A stretch of DNA of 64,000 bases, from contig JAEWAQ010000039.1 in NCBI GenBank assembly GCA_023391635.1, positions 26,846-90,845 of the forward strand, read 5' to 3'. Shown here piece by piece: positions 34,599 through 43,516 of the stretch. The DNA comes from Bacillota bacterium. Its GTDB lineage: Bacteria > Bacillota > Bacilli > Paenibacillales > Paenibacillaceae. The first letter of the stretch is position 1. Each line of letters opens with the position of its first letter. The position numbers and the translations under genes were made by a program. A model generated the notes under the pieces. It had not been told where the DNA came from, ran no database searches, and saw only the letters and a program-made list of their open reading frames with translations.

Positions 34599-36411
34599 AC
34601 CCGTCACCTTCCTCCCGAATGAACGGCAGCACAAATTTGACTTCCGTCCCTTTACCCCACTCACTCTTGATTTGCACCCCGTATTTATGTCCGTACGACA
34701 TCTTGATTCGCTCGTTGACGATTTTCAGGCCGATGCCCGTAATCTGATTTCGGTTCTCCGGCTTATGCTGGTCTTCCGTCAATATCGCCGCCAATCGTTC
34801 CTGCGGGATGCCGGCTCCGTCGTCCAATACGCTGATCGCCAAGTTCCCTTCCTTCAGCACAGCTTTCACCAGAATGCAGCCCTGGCGATTCGCGTCCTTG
34901 TATCCGTGAAGGATCGCATTCTCGACGGCCGGCTGCAGGATGAAGCGAATGATTCGCATCTCGAGCAATATGGCGTCTGCCTCCACCTCGAGTTCGAACT
35001 TTCCGCCATACCTGCCGTTCTGAATATGCACATAGCTGCGAATATGCGCGATTTCCTCCCGAAGCGCGACATACTCGCTTCCCCTGCTCATGCTGTAGTC
35101 GAGCAAGCCTGTCAGTGCATCGATATTTTCCACAATGTTGTCCGCCTTGCGAAGAATCGCCATCCAACGGATCGTATTGAGCGAATTGAACAGAAAATGC
35201 GGGTTGAGCTGCGCGCGCAGCGATTCGAAGCGGTACTTCTCCCGAATGTTGTGCTCCGCTTCCAGCTTTTCAAACAAGTCTTGAATATTTTGCGCCATAT
35301 TGTAGAAAGCCAGATTCAGGTAGCCGATCTCGTCTTTGCGGCCCATATCCAGACGCGCGAGCTCGCCGGACGGCCTGAACTCCTTCATTCGCCTGTTCAA
35401 CCGCCGGATCGGCTTCACGATTTGCACGGTCAGAATACCCGCAATGACAAGAACGACGACAATGAACAGGCCGAAGAACAATCTGACTTTCGCTGAAAAC
35501 GCTTTTAAACTGACGATGATTTTATCGTACAGCGTGAATACCGTTACCTTCCATTCGCCCTTCTCGAACGTCCAGGGGATGCGGGAAATCGTGTAGTACG
35601 TCACCAAATATTTGCTGCCTTCGATGTTCCGGGACAGATAGCCGCGATCCTCGCCGGAAATATCCTGCAGCAGCCTGCTCGTGTCCGCGCTTTGGCTGAT
35701 CCCCTTCGGGTCCAGCAGCATAATGATTTTGTCGTCCGAGTTGCTGATAATGACGCTGTCGTCTTTGCTGCTGATATATTTGTTTTTCTGAAAAATATCG
35801 ATAAACGTGTCCTCGCTCAGCCCGATGATCAACACGCCCGCCTTGCCTTCCCTTTTACCGGTTGCATTCATGACCCGCGCCAGGGAAATATACTTTTTGC
35901 CCTTCTCCTCTTTGATGAAAGAAGGCTCCAACACCCGCCATACGAGGTGCCCGTTGTAGCTGACCACCTGCTGCATCCAATCTTCCTCGTACAGAGAACG
36001 GTAATCGTTGAAATTGAGCGACCAGTTGGAGTACACCTGAAGCTGATTGTCGAAAATCGTAATTTTGGCCTCGCTCAGTACGCTGTTGCTTTCCATCAGA
36101 TTGTTGATCGCATTGTCGATGTCGGTAGCCCGTTCGTAATAAGAGCGGTTCCCGTCAAGCAGCGCCTGGAGGATGCTGTCGTCGTTATTTAAAACATTCG
36201 ACGCCCGGACCAGGTGATCGAAGATGTTGTTGATCTCGTTCTCGATTCCGGAAATGTTCTCGATGCTTCGCTGGCTGATTTCCTCGTTCATGATTTTCTC
36301 GAACGTCCAGAAGCTGTACACGAACACGCCGATCACCGGGATAATAATGAACAGAATCACCCACACATACAACCGTGAGCCCAAACTGTGAAGCCAATTT
36401 TTTGTTGCCAT
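34576..36411 (-). CDS. YesM-like sensor histidine kinase
   Basis: This 611-residue kinase has a first helix at about 15-35, an extracellular sensor of about 260 residues, and a second helix near 310-330 (LFFGLFIVVVLVIAGILTVQIV). A HAMP region follows, then the LytS/YesM-type phosphorylation motif LRAQLNPHFLFNSLNTIRWM and an ATPase domain with GIGLKIVNERI. It senses an extracellular signal, likely a sugar, and phosphorylates the response regulator encoded next. GGAGGA precedes the ATG. The AraC gene lies 46 nt upstream on the same strand. Confidence 0.94.
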   Translation of the reverse strand: MATKNWLHSLGSRLYVWVILFIIIPVIGVFVYSFWTFEKIMNEEISQRSIENISGIENEINNIFDHLVRASNVLNNDDSILQALLDGNRSYYERATDIDNAINNLMESNSVLSEAKITIFDNQLQVYSNWSLNFNDYRSLYEEDWMQQVVSYNGHLVWRVLEPSFIKEEKGKKYISLARVMNATGKREGKAGVLIIGLSEDTFIDIFQKNKYISSKDDSVIISNSDDKIIMLLDPKGISQSADTSRLLQDISGEDRGYLSRNIEGSKYLVTYYTISRIPWTFEKGEWKVTVFTLYDKIIVSLKAFSAKVRLFFGLFIVVVLVIAGILTVQIVKPIRRLNRRMKEFRPSGELARLDMGRKDEIGYLNLAFYNMAQNIQDLFEKLEAEHNIREKYRFESLRAQLNPHFLFNSLNTIRWMAILRKADNIVENIDALTGLLDYSMSRGSEYVALREEIAHIRSYVHIQNGRYGGKFELEVEADAILLEMRIIRFILQPAVENAILHGYKDANRQGCILVKAVLKEGNLAISVLDDGAGIPQERLAAILTEDQHKPENRNQITGIGLKIVNERIKMSYGHKYGVQIKSEWGKGTEVKFVLPFIREEGDGFAASDAR

Positions 36412-36457
36412 TGGCGCTCCGCTCCTCCTTCGAACATGGCTTCCTTGTCTGTGTCGG

Positions 36458-37243
36458 TTACAGCTTCGACATCTTGCGGAACAGCGAGGGGGTCACGCCC
36501 GTCTTCTGCGAGAAAATTCGCGAAAAATAATATTCGTTCTGATACCCGCACCGCGGCGCAATTTGCGCAAGCGTCATGCTCGTCTCGCGGAGCAGGCAAC
36601 GAGCCTCCTGCAGCCTCGTTTCCGTGATGAAATCAATTGGGCTCATCCGAAATCTCGCTTTGAACTTCTGCGTCAATTGCACGGGATTCAAATGCAGCTC
36701 CTTAGCCAGAGACTTCAGCTCGATGATTTCCAGCGCCCGGGCTTTGATCAGCCGCATCGCTTGCTCCATCAACGGGTCCTCCTTGGGCGGAGACGTCTTC
36801 TCGTCTGCGAGGCACAGATGCCAAATATCGGCGAGCAGATGATTGCGCCGGATGTCGAGGGCGGCATCCCCGATCGGTGACAGCGATTTGAACATTGCTA
36901 GCGTCGAATAGAGCCTGCGAAGATTGGACAGCGACACTTTGCCGGCAGGTATCGAAGCGCGCAGCTCGCCTGATTCGTCCAGCCCGTTCCACTCGAAAGA
37001 AAGAAAGTGGAAGCTCAGCTCGGACAGCACCTTTCTGTGGAAGACCGGCCCCGGCGGACCAAACACGAGATCGCCGCTCGAAGCCGTATCTTTCACGTTA
37101 TCGAATTCAAAAGCAAAGCTCCCTTCCTCGACCGCGAACAAGATCCAGTTGTCGTATTGCGCTTGATCGAACTGAAATTGCTGCGCCCGCTCGACGAATA
37201 CATGGTATTGGACAACGGGCTCAAGCCTCCACAAATCTGCCAT
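36458..37243 (-). CDS. AraC-family transcriptional regulator
   Basis: This 261-residue protein has an N-terminal cupin-like part (NWILFAVEEGSFAFEFDNV...GDLVFGPPGPVFHRKV) and a C-terminal AraC domain (IIELKSLAKELHLNPVQLTQKFKARFRMSP, LAQIAPRCGYQNEYYFSRIFSQKTGVTPSLFRK). It is divergent from the 464-residue gene at 37369 and probably controls it, and it may be co-transcribed with the kinase downstream. Confidence 0.9.
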   Translation of the reverse strand: MADLWRLEPVVQYHVFVERAQQFQFDQAQYDNWILFAVEEGSFAFEFDNVKDTASSGDLVFGPPGPVFHRKVLSELSFHFLSFEWNGLDESGELRASIPAGKVSLSNLRRLYSTLAMFKSLSPIGDAALDIRRNHLLADIWHLCLADEKTSPPKEDPLMEQAMRLIKARALEIIELKSLAKELHLNPVQLTQKFKARFRMSPIDFITETRLQEARCLLRETSMTLAQIAPRCGYQNEYYFSRIFSQKTGVTPSLFRKMSKL

Positions 37244-37263
37244 GCCTTCACCGCCATGATAAA

Positions 37264-37342
37264 TTAATTTTGTATAAAAAATATCATAACTTACTGTATT
37301 TCAAAAGTGAATTCGTGTATTTAACATTAATTATGTACAAAA
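37264..37342. promoter_or_regulatory. Paired AT-rich operator-like repeats in the divergent AraC region
   Basis: ATTAATTTTGTATAAAA (37264-37280) and ATTAATTATGTACAAAA (37326-37342) match at 15 of 17 positions, 62 bp apart, in the 125-nt gap between the AraC gene and the divergent gene. They could be AraC binding sites or overlapping promoter elements. Confidence 0.4.
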
Positions 37343-37368
37343 CAATGATAACGAAGGGAAGATGCAAA

Positions 37369-38763
37369 ATGCAAACGAACGCTCGGGAGCCGGTCATTCA
37401 TCCCAACATCAGCGGCGTGTTTCCCCATCTCAATGCGAAAGCGGATATCGACACGGTGCGTTCGGAGACCGGGATCGGCGCGCTCATGCCGTGGGCGAAT
37501 CGCTTATGGTTCATCACGTATGTGGCGCATTTGAAGCAGTCGGGCGGCGGAACCGGGCTTTTTGAAGTCGACGAGCATATGAACATTCGTAAGCACCCGG
37601 AGAGCGTCACCGGAACCTATGCCAACCGGATGATCCATGCGGCTACCAGCCAACTGATCATCGGTCCCCATCTCATCGACATACACGGCAACGTGCGGAC
37701 CTTGCACGATATGGCGGAGCATCGGCTCACGGCGGTCATGGAGCACTTGGACGACCCGGACCATAAAGTGGTTTTCCTGACCATGGAAGGCCTTCTCTTC
37801 GAGACGGATCTTCGCACGCTGAAGTCGACGCTCCTGTTCGACCTGATCCAGGAACTCGCTCTGCCGGCGGGAACTTATTCGCACTTCAAGGGAGGCTGGA
37901 CGAAATTCGGGCGCATTGTCGTGGCCAACAATTCCTACGAGGAGAAAGATTTCAAGGGCGAAACGGCCGGCGGGCGCCTGGCGGAATGGGACGGCAAAAA
38001 GTGGACCGTGCTGGAGGAAACCGCATTTAACGAGGTGGCCGGCATCAAGCCCGACACCCATCCCCTCTACGCGACGGGATGGGATCGCGCGTCCTGCATT
38101 CTGAAAACCTGCATTGGAGGTGAGTGGACGACCTATCGGCTGCCGAAGGCTACCCATGCCATGGACCATATGATCTTGACGGAGTGGCCGCGCATCCGCG
38201 AAGTGGAGACGGAACGGTTCCTGATGGATTGCCACGGGATGTTCTACGAGCTGTCCCATCTTGCGTACGAAGGGAAGCTGTGGGGGATTCGCCCCATCTC
38301 CACGCACCTTCGCATGATTCCGGACTTCTGCACCTGGAGAGGAATGCTGGTACTGGCAGGCAATCAGGTGACGCCGATCTGGGATACCAATCTGCTGGCG
38401 GGCGAGCCGCAGTCCAATCTCTGGTTCGGCAAGACCGACGACCTGTGGCAATTCGGCAAGCCGAAGGGCTGGGGCGGTCCGTGGTGGGAATCGGAGGTTC
38501 AGGCAGGAGCCTACTCCGACCCGTATCTGATGACTGGCTTTGACCAGAAGTGTCTGCATCTCAGCCACAACGCAAGATCTGCGGTCACTTTCACCGTTGA
38601 AGTCGATTTTCTCGGCAACGGCACCTGGAAGCAATACGACAGCTTTACGGTTGCGGCCGACGGCTATTGCCATCATGAATTCCCCGCCGCCTTCAGCGCA
38701 CACTGGGTTCGTTTGAAGTCGAACACGGACTGTACGGCCACCGCCTACTTTACGTATACCTAA
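37369..38763 (+). CDS. Unrecognised 464-residue protein, probably beta-propeller-like
   Basis: I do not recognise this family with confidence. The protein has no signal peptide and no membrane helix. It shows repeated Trp/Gly-rich beta motifs (ALMPWANRLWFITYV, TYSHFKGGWTKFGRIVVANNSY, RLAEWDGKKWTVLEE, GEPQSNLWFGKTDDLWQFG), which suggests a propeller with blades of about 60 residues, and a beta-sandwich-like end (VTFTVEVDFLGNGTWKQYDSFTVAADG). ATG at 37369 is 9 nt after GAAGGGAAG. It is divergent from an AraC regulator and next to the sugar ABC locus with an FAD oxidoreductase, so a role in carbohydrate handling is plausible. Confidence 0.7.
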   Translation: MQTNAREPVIHPNISGVFPHLNAKADIDTVRSETGIGALMPWANRLWFITYVAHLKQSGGGTGLFEVDEHMNIRKHPESVTGTYANRMIHAATSQLIIGPHLIDIHGNVRTLHDMAEHRLTAVMEHLDDPDHKVVFLTMEGLLFETDLRTLKSTLLFDLIQELALPAGTYSHFKGGWTKFGRIVVANNSYEEKDFKGETAGGRLAEWDGKKWTVLEETAFNEVAGIKPDTHPLYATGWDRASCILKTCIGGEWTTYRLPKATHAMDHMILTEWPRIREVETERFLMDCHGMFYELSHLAYEGKLWGIRPISTHLRMIPDFCTWRGMLVLAGNQVTPIWDTNLLAGEPQSNLWFGKTDDLWQFGKPKGWGGPWWESEVQAGAYSDPYLMTGFDQKCLHLSHNARSAVTFTVEVDFLGNGTWKQYDSFTVAADGYCHHEFPAAFSAHWVRLKSNTDCTATAYFTYT

Positions 38764-38798
38764 TCGGCGCTAACCGCGGTTTGCTCTTAGGCGGCGGG

Positions 38799-40808
38799 TT
38801 AGTTTATCCATTGCTCCAATAGCCGGCCGAAACGGCGAATGAGGGCAGCGTACCCGGTTGCGGAATAGGCTAGCCGATGCGCATACATCGCATCCGCCGC
38901 CCCGTGCGGGCCTATCGCGATATGAATGACGGCGTCTCCGCCGGCTTCCAACTGACGGGTCAGCTTGGCAAGCTCGGCGATCTGCCTGTCGCGGGGGTAC
39001 GCGTCGTCCGACGGGCAGCCGTCCGACAAGACGAGATAGACTTTGCGGACACCGGTCCTGGCCGTTCTTCGCATCTGCCGGGAGACGGCTCGCAAGGCCT
39101 GATATTCAGGCGTCTGGTGTGCCGGGTACAGATCGCCGATGCGCGTCTTGTCCGCCTTGGCCTCCGGTGAATACAAGTCGCGGATTTCCACCTTGCGCCC
39201 CAGCGAGGTATAGGAGAATACCCAAGCGCGAATGGCGGCAAGCGGCTCCAACGCTTCGACGAACAAGGCGGCGATTCGCTGCGCGGCCACGTACTTCGGG
39301 ATGTCGCCTCCGGACAGCGTCTCGCTCATGGAATGACTCGCATCGATCAGCAGGACCATGTCGAGCGGTGCCGATCCCTGGGCATACGACGACGGACGCT
39401 TGAACAGATCGGCGGCGAACTTGGCACGATACAGTGCATCCTCGTCCAGGTCGCTGCCGGCATGCAGCGCGAATTGCTCCCGATCCGGCTGCACATGGAC
39501 CGCAGCGAGCGCGCGCCGCAGAAGCGCGACCTGCGGTCCGACCGCGTGCGCCGCCGCCCTGTAGCGCTGCGCCGCCTGCGCATGCAGCGGAACCCGCGCC
39601 AGCTCAACCTCGCATTCGCCATCCGCGCCGCCCAACCGCTCTCTTTCTTCCTCCGTCATCCGATGCAGCAGCATGCGCAACTCGTCGGACAATCCCTGCG
39701 TATTCCGCTTCGTCCCCTCCCGATGACACCAATCGTCCGCCCATTTGGGCGCCTTGCGCCTCGAACGTCTCTTCTGGTGCGGCTGGAGCGGTTGGTGCTC
39801 CGCGGCAGGCTGCGTATCGTTGTCGTCATCCGGCAACAGCCACTCCAAGTCTTGCGCAACCAACTGCTCAAGCGTGCTGCGGGTGACCGGCCCCGGCTCA
39901 CCTCCGCCGCGGTTATTTCCATTCTCTCCTCGCACGGCAGGACCTTCCACGCCCAGCACGAAGCTCTCCGACAGCACATCCGGCTCGCTCCAATGTTCAG
40001 CATGCCGGGCCTCGTACAGTATGCCATACAAACGCTCCGCCAGCTCCGCCCGATCGATCCGGCGAAGCTCCGGAACGCTGCGGGCGCCCGCCAGCCGATA
40101 CAACAGGTACAAGTAGGCATGCCGGACGGACCATCGGCTGACGCGGTCCGGCGCCGTCGAGCGCATCGCCAGGATGAGCTGCTTCAGCCTGCCCTCGGCC
40201 TGGAATCCCCAGTTGTTCCTCAGCTTCCAATCGATATAATAGTGGCGATAGGCAAGCAAATAGCCCTCGAAGCCAGGATATTCGAGAGCGACAATCTGAT
40301 CGATGATCGCATCTTCGACCAGATGATACAGCAAGGACAGGATCGGATCTTCCGCAAAGGACGTTCCTTCCGTCTGCCGCTCGCGGATGTGCGCGGCTTC
40401 ATGAATGACCTGTCCGGTCATCGCGTCTGCGGCATGGCAGAGAGTATAACCCGGACACGGGCTCAGCGCCGGCTCCGTCGATACGACGATGACCGAGCGG
40501 TCGGGCTTGTATTGATAGTTCTCGTCATAGCGGTCGAATACGATCTGCAGCCGGCGCGGACCATAAATAATGCCCGCTACGCGTGCGATCCCGTTCAAGA
40601 TGGCCTGCCAAGATTTCGCCTGCGTCCAGTCGGCGCCGTCCCGCGGCATCGCATCGCCGAGACTCAGCCATTGTGTGGACAGCGGGGCGGCGGATGACCG
40701 GGTCTCGAAGCCGGGGCCGACGCCGTCTCCCCAGCGCTTCGGCTCCCGAAGCTTGCCGCCGAGAAACAGACGGTGCAAGTCCCGCAACAAACGATTATCG
40801 ACTGCCAT
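38799..40808 (-). CDS. norD: NorD/CbbO-like von Willebrand factor A domain protein
   Basis: This 669-residue protein has a C-terminal VWA domain with a MIDAS motif (MVLLIDASHSMSE, then DxxP-like VLSDGCPSDD). The N-terminal part is predicted helical, and residues of about 270-340 are charged and poorly ordered. NorD-like proteins act with a MoxR/NorQ ATPase to insert a metal into nitric oxide reductase or to activate other enzymes. Its start overlaps norQ by 14 nt. No norB is present in this window, so the client is not seen. The gene converges with the 464-residue gene across 35 nt. Confidence 0.85.
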   Translation of the reverse strand: MAVDNRLLRDLHRLFLGGKLREPKRWGDGVGPGFETRSSAAPLSTQWLSLGDAMPRDGADWTQAKSWQAILNGIARVAGIIYGPRRLQIVFDRYDENYQYKPDRSVIVVSTEPALSPCPGYTLCHAADAMTGQVIHEAAHIRERQTEGTSFAEDPILSLLYHLVEDAIIDQIVALEYPGFEGYLLAYRHYYIDWKLRNNWGFQAEGRLKQLILAMRSTAPDRVSRWSVRHAYLYLLYRLAGARSVPELRRIDRAELAERLYGILYEARHAEHWSEPDVLSESFVLGVEGPAVRGENGNNRGGGEPGPVTRSTLEQLVAQDLEWLLPDDDNDTQPAAEHQPLQPHQKRRSRRKAPKWADDWCHREGTKRNTQGLSDELRMLLHRMTEEERERLGGADGECEVELARVPLHAQAAQRYRAAAHAVGPQVALLRRALAAVHVQPDREQFALHAGSDLDEDALYRAKFAADLFKRPSSYAQGSAPLDMVLLIDASHSMSETLSGGDIPKYVAAQRIAALFVEALEPLAAIRAWVFSYTSLGRKVEIRDLYSPEAKADKTRIGDLYPAHQTPEYQALRAVSRQMRRTARTGVRKVYLVLSDGCPSDDAYPRDRQIAELAKLTRQLEAGGDAVIHIAIGPHGAADAMYAHRLAYSATGYAALIRRFGRLLEQWIN

Positions 40809-41634
40809 CCGGTCTCACCAGCCCTTGGACGGTCTGCGCGGCGAGCGCCTGCTCGCTCTCCGGACCGCCTTCGTCGTCATATCGCTGGACGAAGGCATAG
40901 CGCAACGCCGTCTCCAGCGGGTTTCCCCGATGCAGCAGCGCCGCTGCCGCGTACGCCGGCCGCATGCCCATCGCCCGGCCGAGCATGCCTTCGTCGAACA
41001 ATTCGCCCAGCTTGACGGTGATACTCGCAATCGTATCCGCAAGTTCGTCCGGTATCGGATATTGCGCCTGTATGAGTCGGGCAACGACCGGGCGCGGCGG
41101 GAGCTCCAGCCGCACTTCCTGGAACCGGTCCTCCAGCGCCTGATCGAGGCGGAACGTGCCGGCATGCCGGCTGCCCGTATTTTGCGTCGCCAGGAACATC
41201 GTCCGCTCATGTACGCGCACGGACCGGCGCATCTCTTCGACATACACTTCGCGATTGCCGTCCAGCAGGTTCATGATCGGATTATGGTTGTCCGGCGTCG
41301 TGCGATTGATCTCGTCCAGCAGGATGAGGCAGGGCTGTTCCAGCATCTCCAGGAATCGCGTCGGCACGAACTTCGTCCCTTCGCCTTCGCGGTATTCGTA
41401 ACGACCGAACCAGTCGCGCGGGCTGCGGATGGCGCCGCAATTCACCTTGTGCACCGGCATGCCGCGATGCGCCGCCCACGCCTGGCCGAATTCCGTCTTG
41501 CCGCAGCCGGGATGGCCCGCGAGCATGACATGGAACCCGCTGAACAGCAAGTCCTCGATCACTTTGAGCTTGTCGGGCGGAATATAGAAGCCGGGCAATG
41601 TCCAGCCGTTATGTTCTCCCTCATCATGTGCCAT
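40795..41634 (-). CDS. norQ: NorQ/CbbQ-type MoxR AAA ATPase
   Basis: This 279-residue AAA+ protein has Walker A GHPGCGKTE, Walker B LILLDEINRT, sensor FLATQNTGSRHAGTFRLDQALEDRF and a C-terminal lid. With the VWA partner it remodels and activates a client enzyme. AAGGAGGG precedes the ATG. A perfect TTGAT-type FNR box lies about 80 nt upstream with a -10 in register, so norQ-norD are probably induced at low oxygen. Confidence 0.9.
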   Translation of the reverse strand: MAHDEGEHNGWTLPGFYIPPDKLKVIEDLLFSGFHVMLAGHPGCGKTEFGQAWAAHRGMPVHKVNCGAIRSPRDWFGRYEYREGEGTKFVPTRFLEMLEQPCLILLDEINRTTPDNHNPIMNLLDGNREVYVEEMRRSVRVHERTMFLATQNTGSRHAGTFRLDQALEDRFQEVRLELPPRPVVARLIQAQYPIPDELADTIASITVKLGELFDEGMLGRAMGMRPAYAAAALLHRGNPLETALRYAFVQRYDDEGGPESEQALAAQTVQGLVRPDGSR

Positions 41635-41678
41635 CGAACGTCAGCCCCCTCCTTGCTGCAGTTCATCCTCCTTATCTC

Positions 41679-41720
41679 ACGATATCGCAGGATCTGTAGA
41701 CAGTCTTTGATATAGATCAA
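41679..41720 (-). promoter_or_regulatory. FNR-box promoter of norQ-norD
   Basis: The minus strand carries TTGAT-CTAT-ATCAA (41720-41707), a perfect palindrome in its conserved parts. TATCGT (41684-41679) begins 29.5 nt from its centre. The predicted start is about 38 nt before the norQ ATG. Confidence 0.75.
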
Positions 41721-41748
41721 TTGGGCCGCGCAGACACCCCCAACATGC

Positions 41749-42116
41749 CGTTGGTGCGTTTGGTGCGTTTGGTACCGTTTTTGCGTTTGGTGCGTTTGGT
41801 ACGTTTGGTACCGTTTTTGCGTTTGGTGCGTTTGGTGCTGTTGTTGGGTTTGGTGCGCTCGGATGCCGGTGGTGGGTTTGGATAAGATGTATTTTGTGCA
41901 GTTCATTTGCGAGAAAACCCTGTTTCGTTGAAAGGTAATGCAGAACGTGCAGTTGTTTTGCGGTCATTTGGCGAATAACGGGGCGACGCAGCTAAAGAAC
42001 TGTACGTTGTGCAGTTGTCTATCAGTGGTTCCCCAACAATACCGCCAACATGTTGCTGTCCGCACCATCTACGCCCGTCGTACCGCCAATACCGCCAACA
42101 TGTTGCTGTCCGCACC
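41749..42116. repeat. Intergenic repeat region between norQ and the radical-SAM gene
   Basis: The 522-nt gap 41635-42156 has no convincing gene. It holds a run of GCGTTTGGT/TACCGTTTTT units (41749-41860, a roughly 36-bp unit twice), three spaced GTGCAGTT motifs (41896, 41947, 42009), and a perfect 30-bp direct repeat (42037-42066 and 42087-42116, 50-bp period) containing AACATGTT. Open frames across it are Pro/Asn-rich translations of the repeats. Confidence 0.85.
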
Positions 42117-42156
42117 GAGAGCGACGATTTGCAGATCGCTCCCCGCAAACGGCGGA

Positions 42157-43404
42157 TCATGCTTTCGCCGCCCATGCCTTCGGAACATACGCACAGTACG
42201 GGTCGCTCTCCAGGTAATCGCCGGTCGTCGCATAAGCGCGAGCCCGCGAACCGCCGCACAGTTCCTTGAATTCGCAGACGCCGCATTTGCCCTTGAGCAG
42301 TGACTTGTCGCGAAGCTGCTGCATAATCGGCGAGTTGCGGTAGATGTCCGGCAGCCGCTGCTGCCGCACGTTCCCGCAGACGACTGGAAGAAAGCCGCTC
42401 GGATACACGTCCCCGACGTGGCTGATGAATACAAATCCGTCACCGTCACCAACGCCTTTGTGCGCGCGCCCGAGCAGGTCCGCCCGCTTGAAACCGGCCG
42501 AAGCCGCACCGATGTCACCATTGCTGCTCTTGACTGTACCTTTTCCGCCATCCTCCCCCGCCGCGTCCCCGCCGCCGACTTTCTCTCCGCTGCCGATCCC
42601 GATCATGCCACTGACTCTCTCGCCGTTGCCACTGTCCCCGGCACCGCTCATCCGCCGCTTCTCCTGCACGAACACCCGGCGATAATGCGGTGCCTCGGTC
42701 GCCTTCACGCCGTACGGCATCGACTGCTGCACCTGGCAGAGCCACTTCATGACCGATTCGTGCTCCTCCGGGGAGATCATGTCCTTCTCCATACCCCGCC
42801 CGGTCGGCACGAGGAAGAAGACGCTCCACAGCACGGCGCCCATATCCTTCACCTTATCCGCGATCGCTTTCAGGTCGTGCAGATTGTACCGCGACACGGT
42901 CGTATTGACCTGAATCGGAATGCCGAGCTCTTGCAAATACCCGATCCCGCGCATGGTCAGATCATACGAACCCTTCGTCCCGCGAAAATGATCGTGAATT
43001 TCCGCACATGAACCGTCAAGGCTGAACGCCCAGCGCGACAGCCCGACCTCCTTGGCTTTGCTCACCGCCTCGCGCGTCACCCTGGGCGTAGCGCTGGGCG
43101 TCATGGAGACGGGCAGCCCCCTCTCTTCGATCGCATAGCGCGCCAGGTCGAACAGGTCGGGGCGCATGAGCGGGTCGCCGCCGGTGAACACGAAGAGCGG
43201 GCGATCCATCGCCGCGATGTCGTCGATCAGCCGCTTGCCCTCCTGGAACGTCAATTGCCGCGGATCCGCCTTGTACTGCGCCTCCGCACGACAATGCAAA
43301 CATTTTAAAGCACACGCCCTCGTCACTTCCCAGATGACGATGAACGGGTTCTCCCGGTAGTCTCTCTCTTTGTTGATCACATCGGCAATCGCAGGAGTTG
43401 TCAT
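42157..43404 (-). CDS. Radical SAM/SPASM enzyme (TIGR04053-like)
   Basis: This 415-residue enzyme has the radical-SAM cluster motif Cys31-x3-Cys35-x2-Cys38 (CALKCLHC) preceded by NPFIVIWEVTRA, and the SAM-binding FTGGDPLMRPD. C-terminal cysteines 343, 374, 377, 383 and 404 form a SPASM-type region for auxiliary clusters. The start NPFIVIWEVTRACALKCLHC points to the TIGR04053 group, which is related to mycofactocin MftC and to NirJ/Ahb heme enzymes. Residues of about 251-305 are a Gly/Ser-rich insertion. AAGGAGG lies 10 nt before the ATG. It is the last gene of the SCO operon, 28 nt after the 27-residue peptide gene. The substrate is unknown. Confidence 0.9.
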   Translation of the reverse strand: MTTPAIADVINKERDYRENPFIVIWEVTRACALKCLHCRAEAQYKADPRQLTFQEGKRLIDDIAAMDRPLFVFTGGDPLMRPDLFDLARYAIEERGLPVSMTPSATPRVTREAVSKAKEVGLSRWAFSLDGSCAEIHDHFRGTKGSYDLTMRGIGYLQELGIPIQVNTTVSRYNLHDLKAIADKVKDMGAVLWSVFFLVPTGRGMEKDMISPEEHESVMKWLCQVQQSMPYGVKATEAPHYRRVFVQEKRRMSGAGDSGNGERVSGMIGIGSGEKVGGGDAAGEDGGKGTVKSSNGDIGAASAGFKRADLLGRAHKGVGDGDGFVFISHVGDVYPSGFLPVVCGNVRQQRLPDIYRNSPIMQQLRDKSLLKGKCGVCEFKELCGGSRARAYATTGDYLESDPYCAYVPKAWAAKA

Positions 43405-43432
43405 GATCGGTTGCGCCTCCTTCGTGATGAAT

Positions 43433-43516
43433 TCAGTTCAAATTGCCGGGCACCGATTTCAAAATACGACCGGTCTTGGCTTGCGCCTGCGATACCGGCG
43501 GTCGGATGATCTTCAT
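43433..43516 (-). CDS. 27-residue peptide, candidate substrate of the adjacent radical-SAM enzymes
   Basis: A short gene starts MKIIRPPVSQ and ends KSVPGNLN, then TGA. Its ATG (43516-43514) overlaps the stop of the upstream SPASM gene as ATGA, behind GGAGGAGAGAGGG, so translation is coupled. Third codon positions are mostly G or C, as in the neighbours. The next radical-SAM gene begins 28 nt later with its own ribosome site. The peptide is basic, has two adjacent prolines, several Lys/Arg/Gln, and no Cys, Trp, Tyr, Asp or Glu. It could be a RiPP-type precursor, a leader, or a small regulatory peptide. No homologue is known to me. Confidence 0.6.
   Translation of the reverse strand: MKIIRPPVSQAQAKTGRILKSVPGNLN

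Noticed and set aside
38764..38798. Terminator between the convergent genes
   Set aside because: An imperfect CTAACC/GGTTAG hairpin can be drawn, but the stem has a bulge and the T-tract is short, so support is too weak to list.
41677..41967. Pro/Asn-rich repeat protein on the minus strand
   Set aside because: It is a translation of the GCGTTTGGT repeats, has no ribosome site, and overlaps the norQ promoter.
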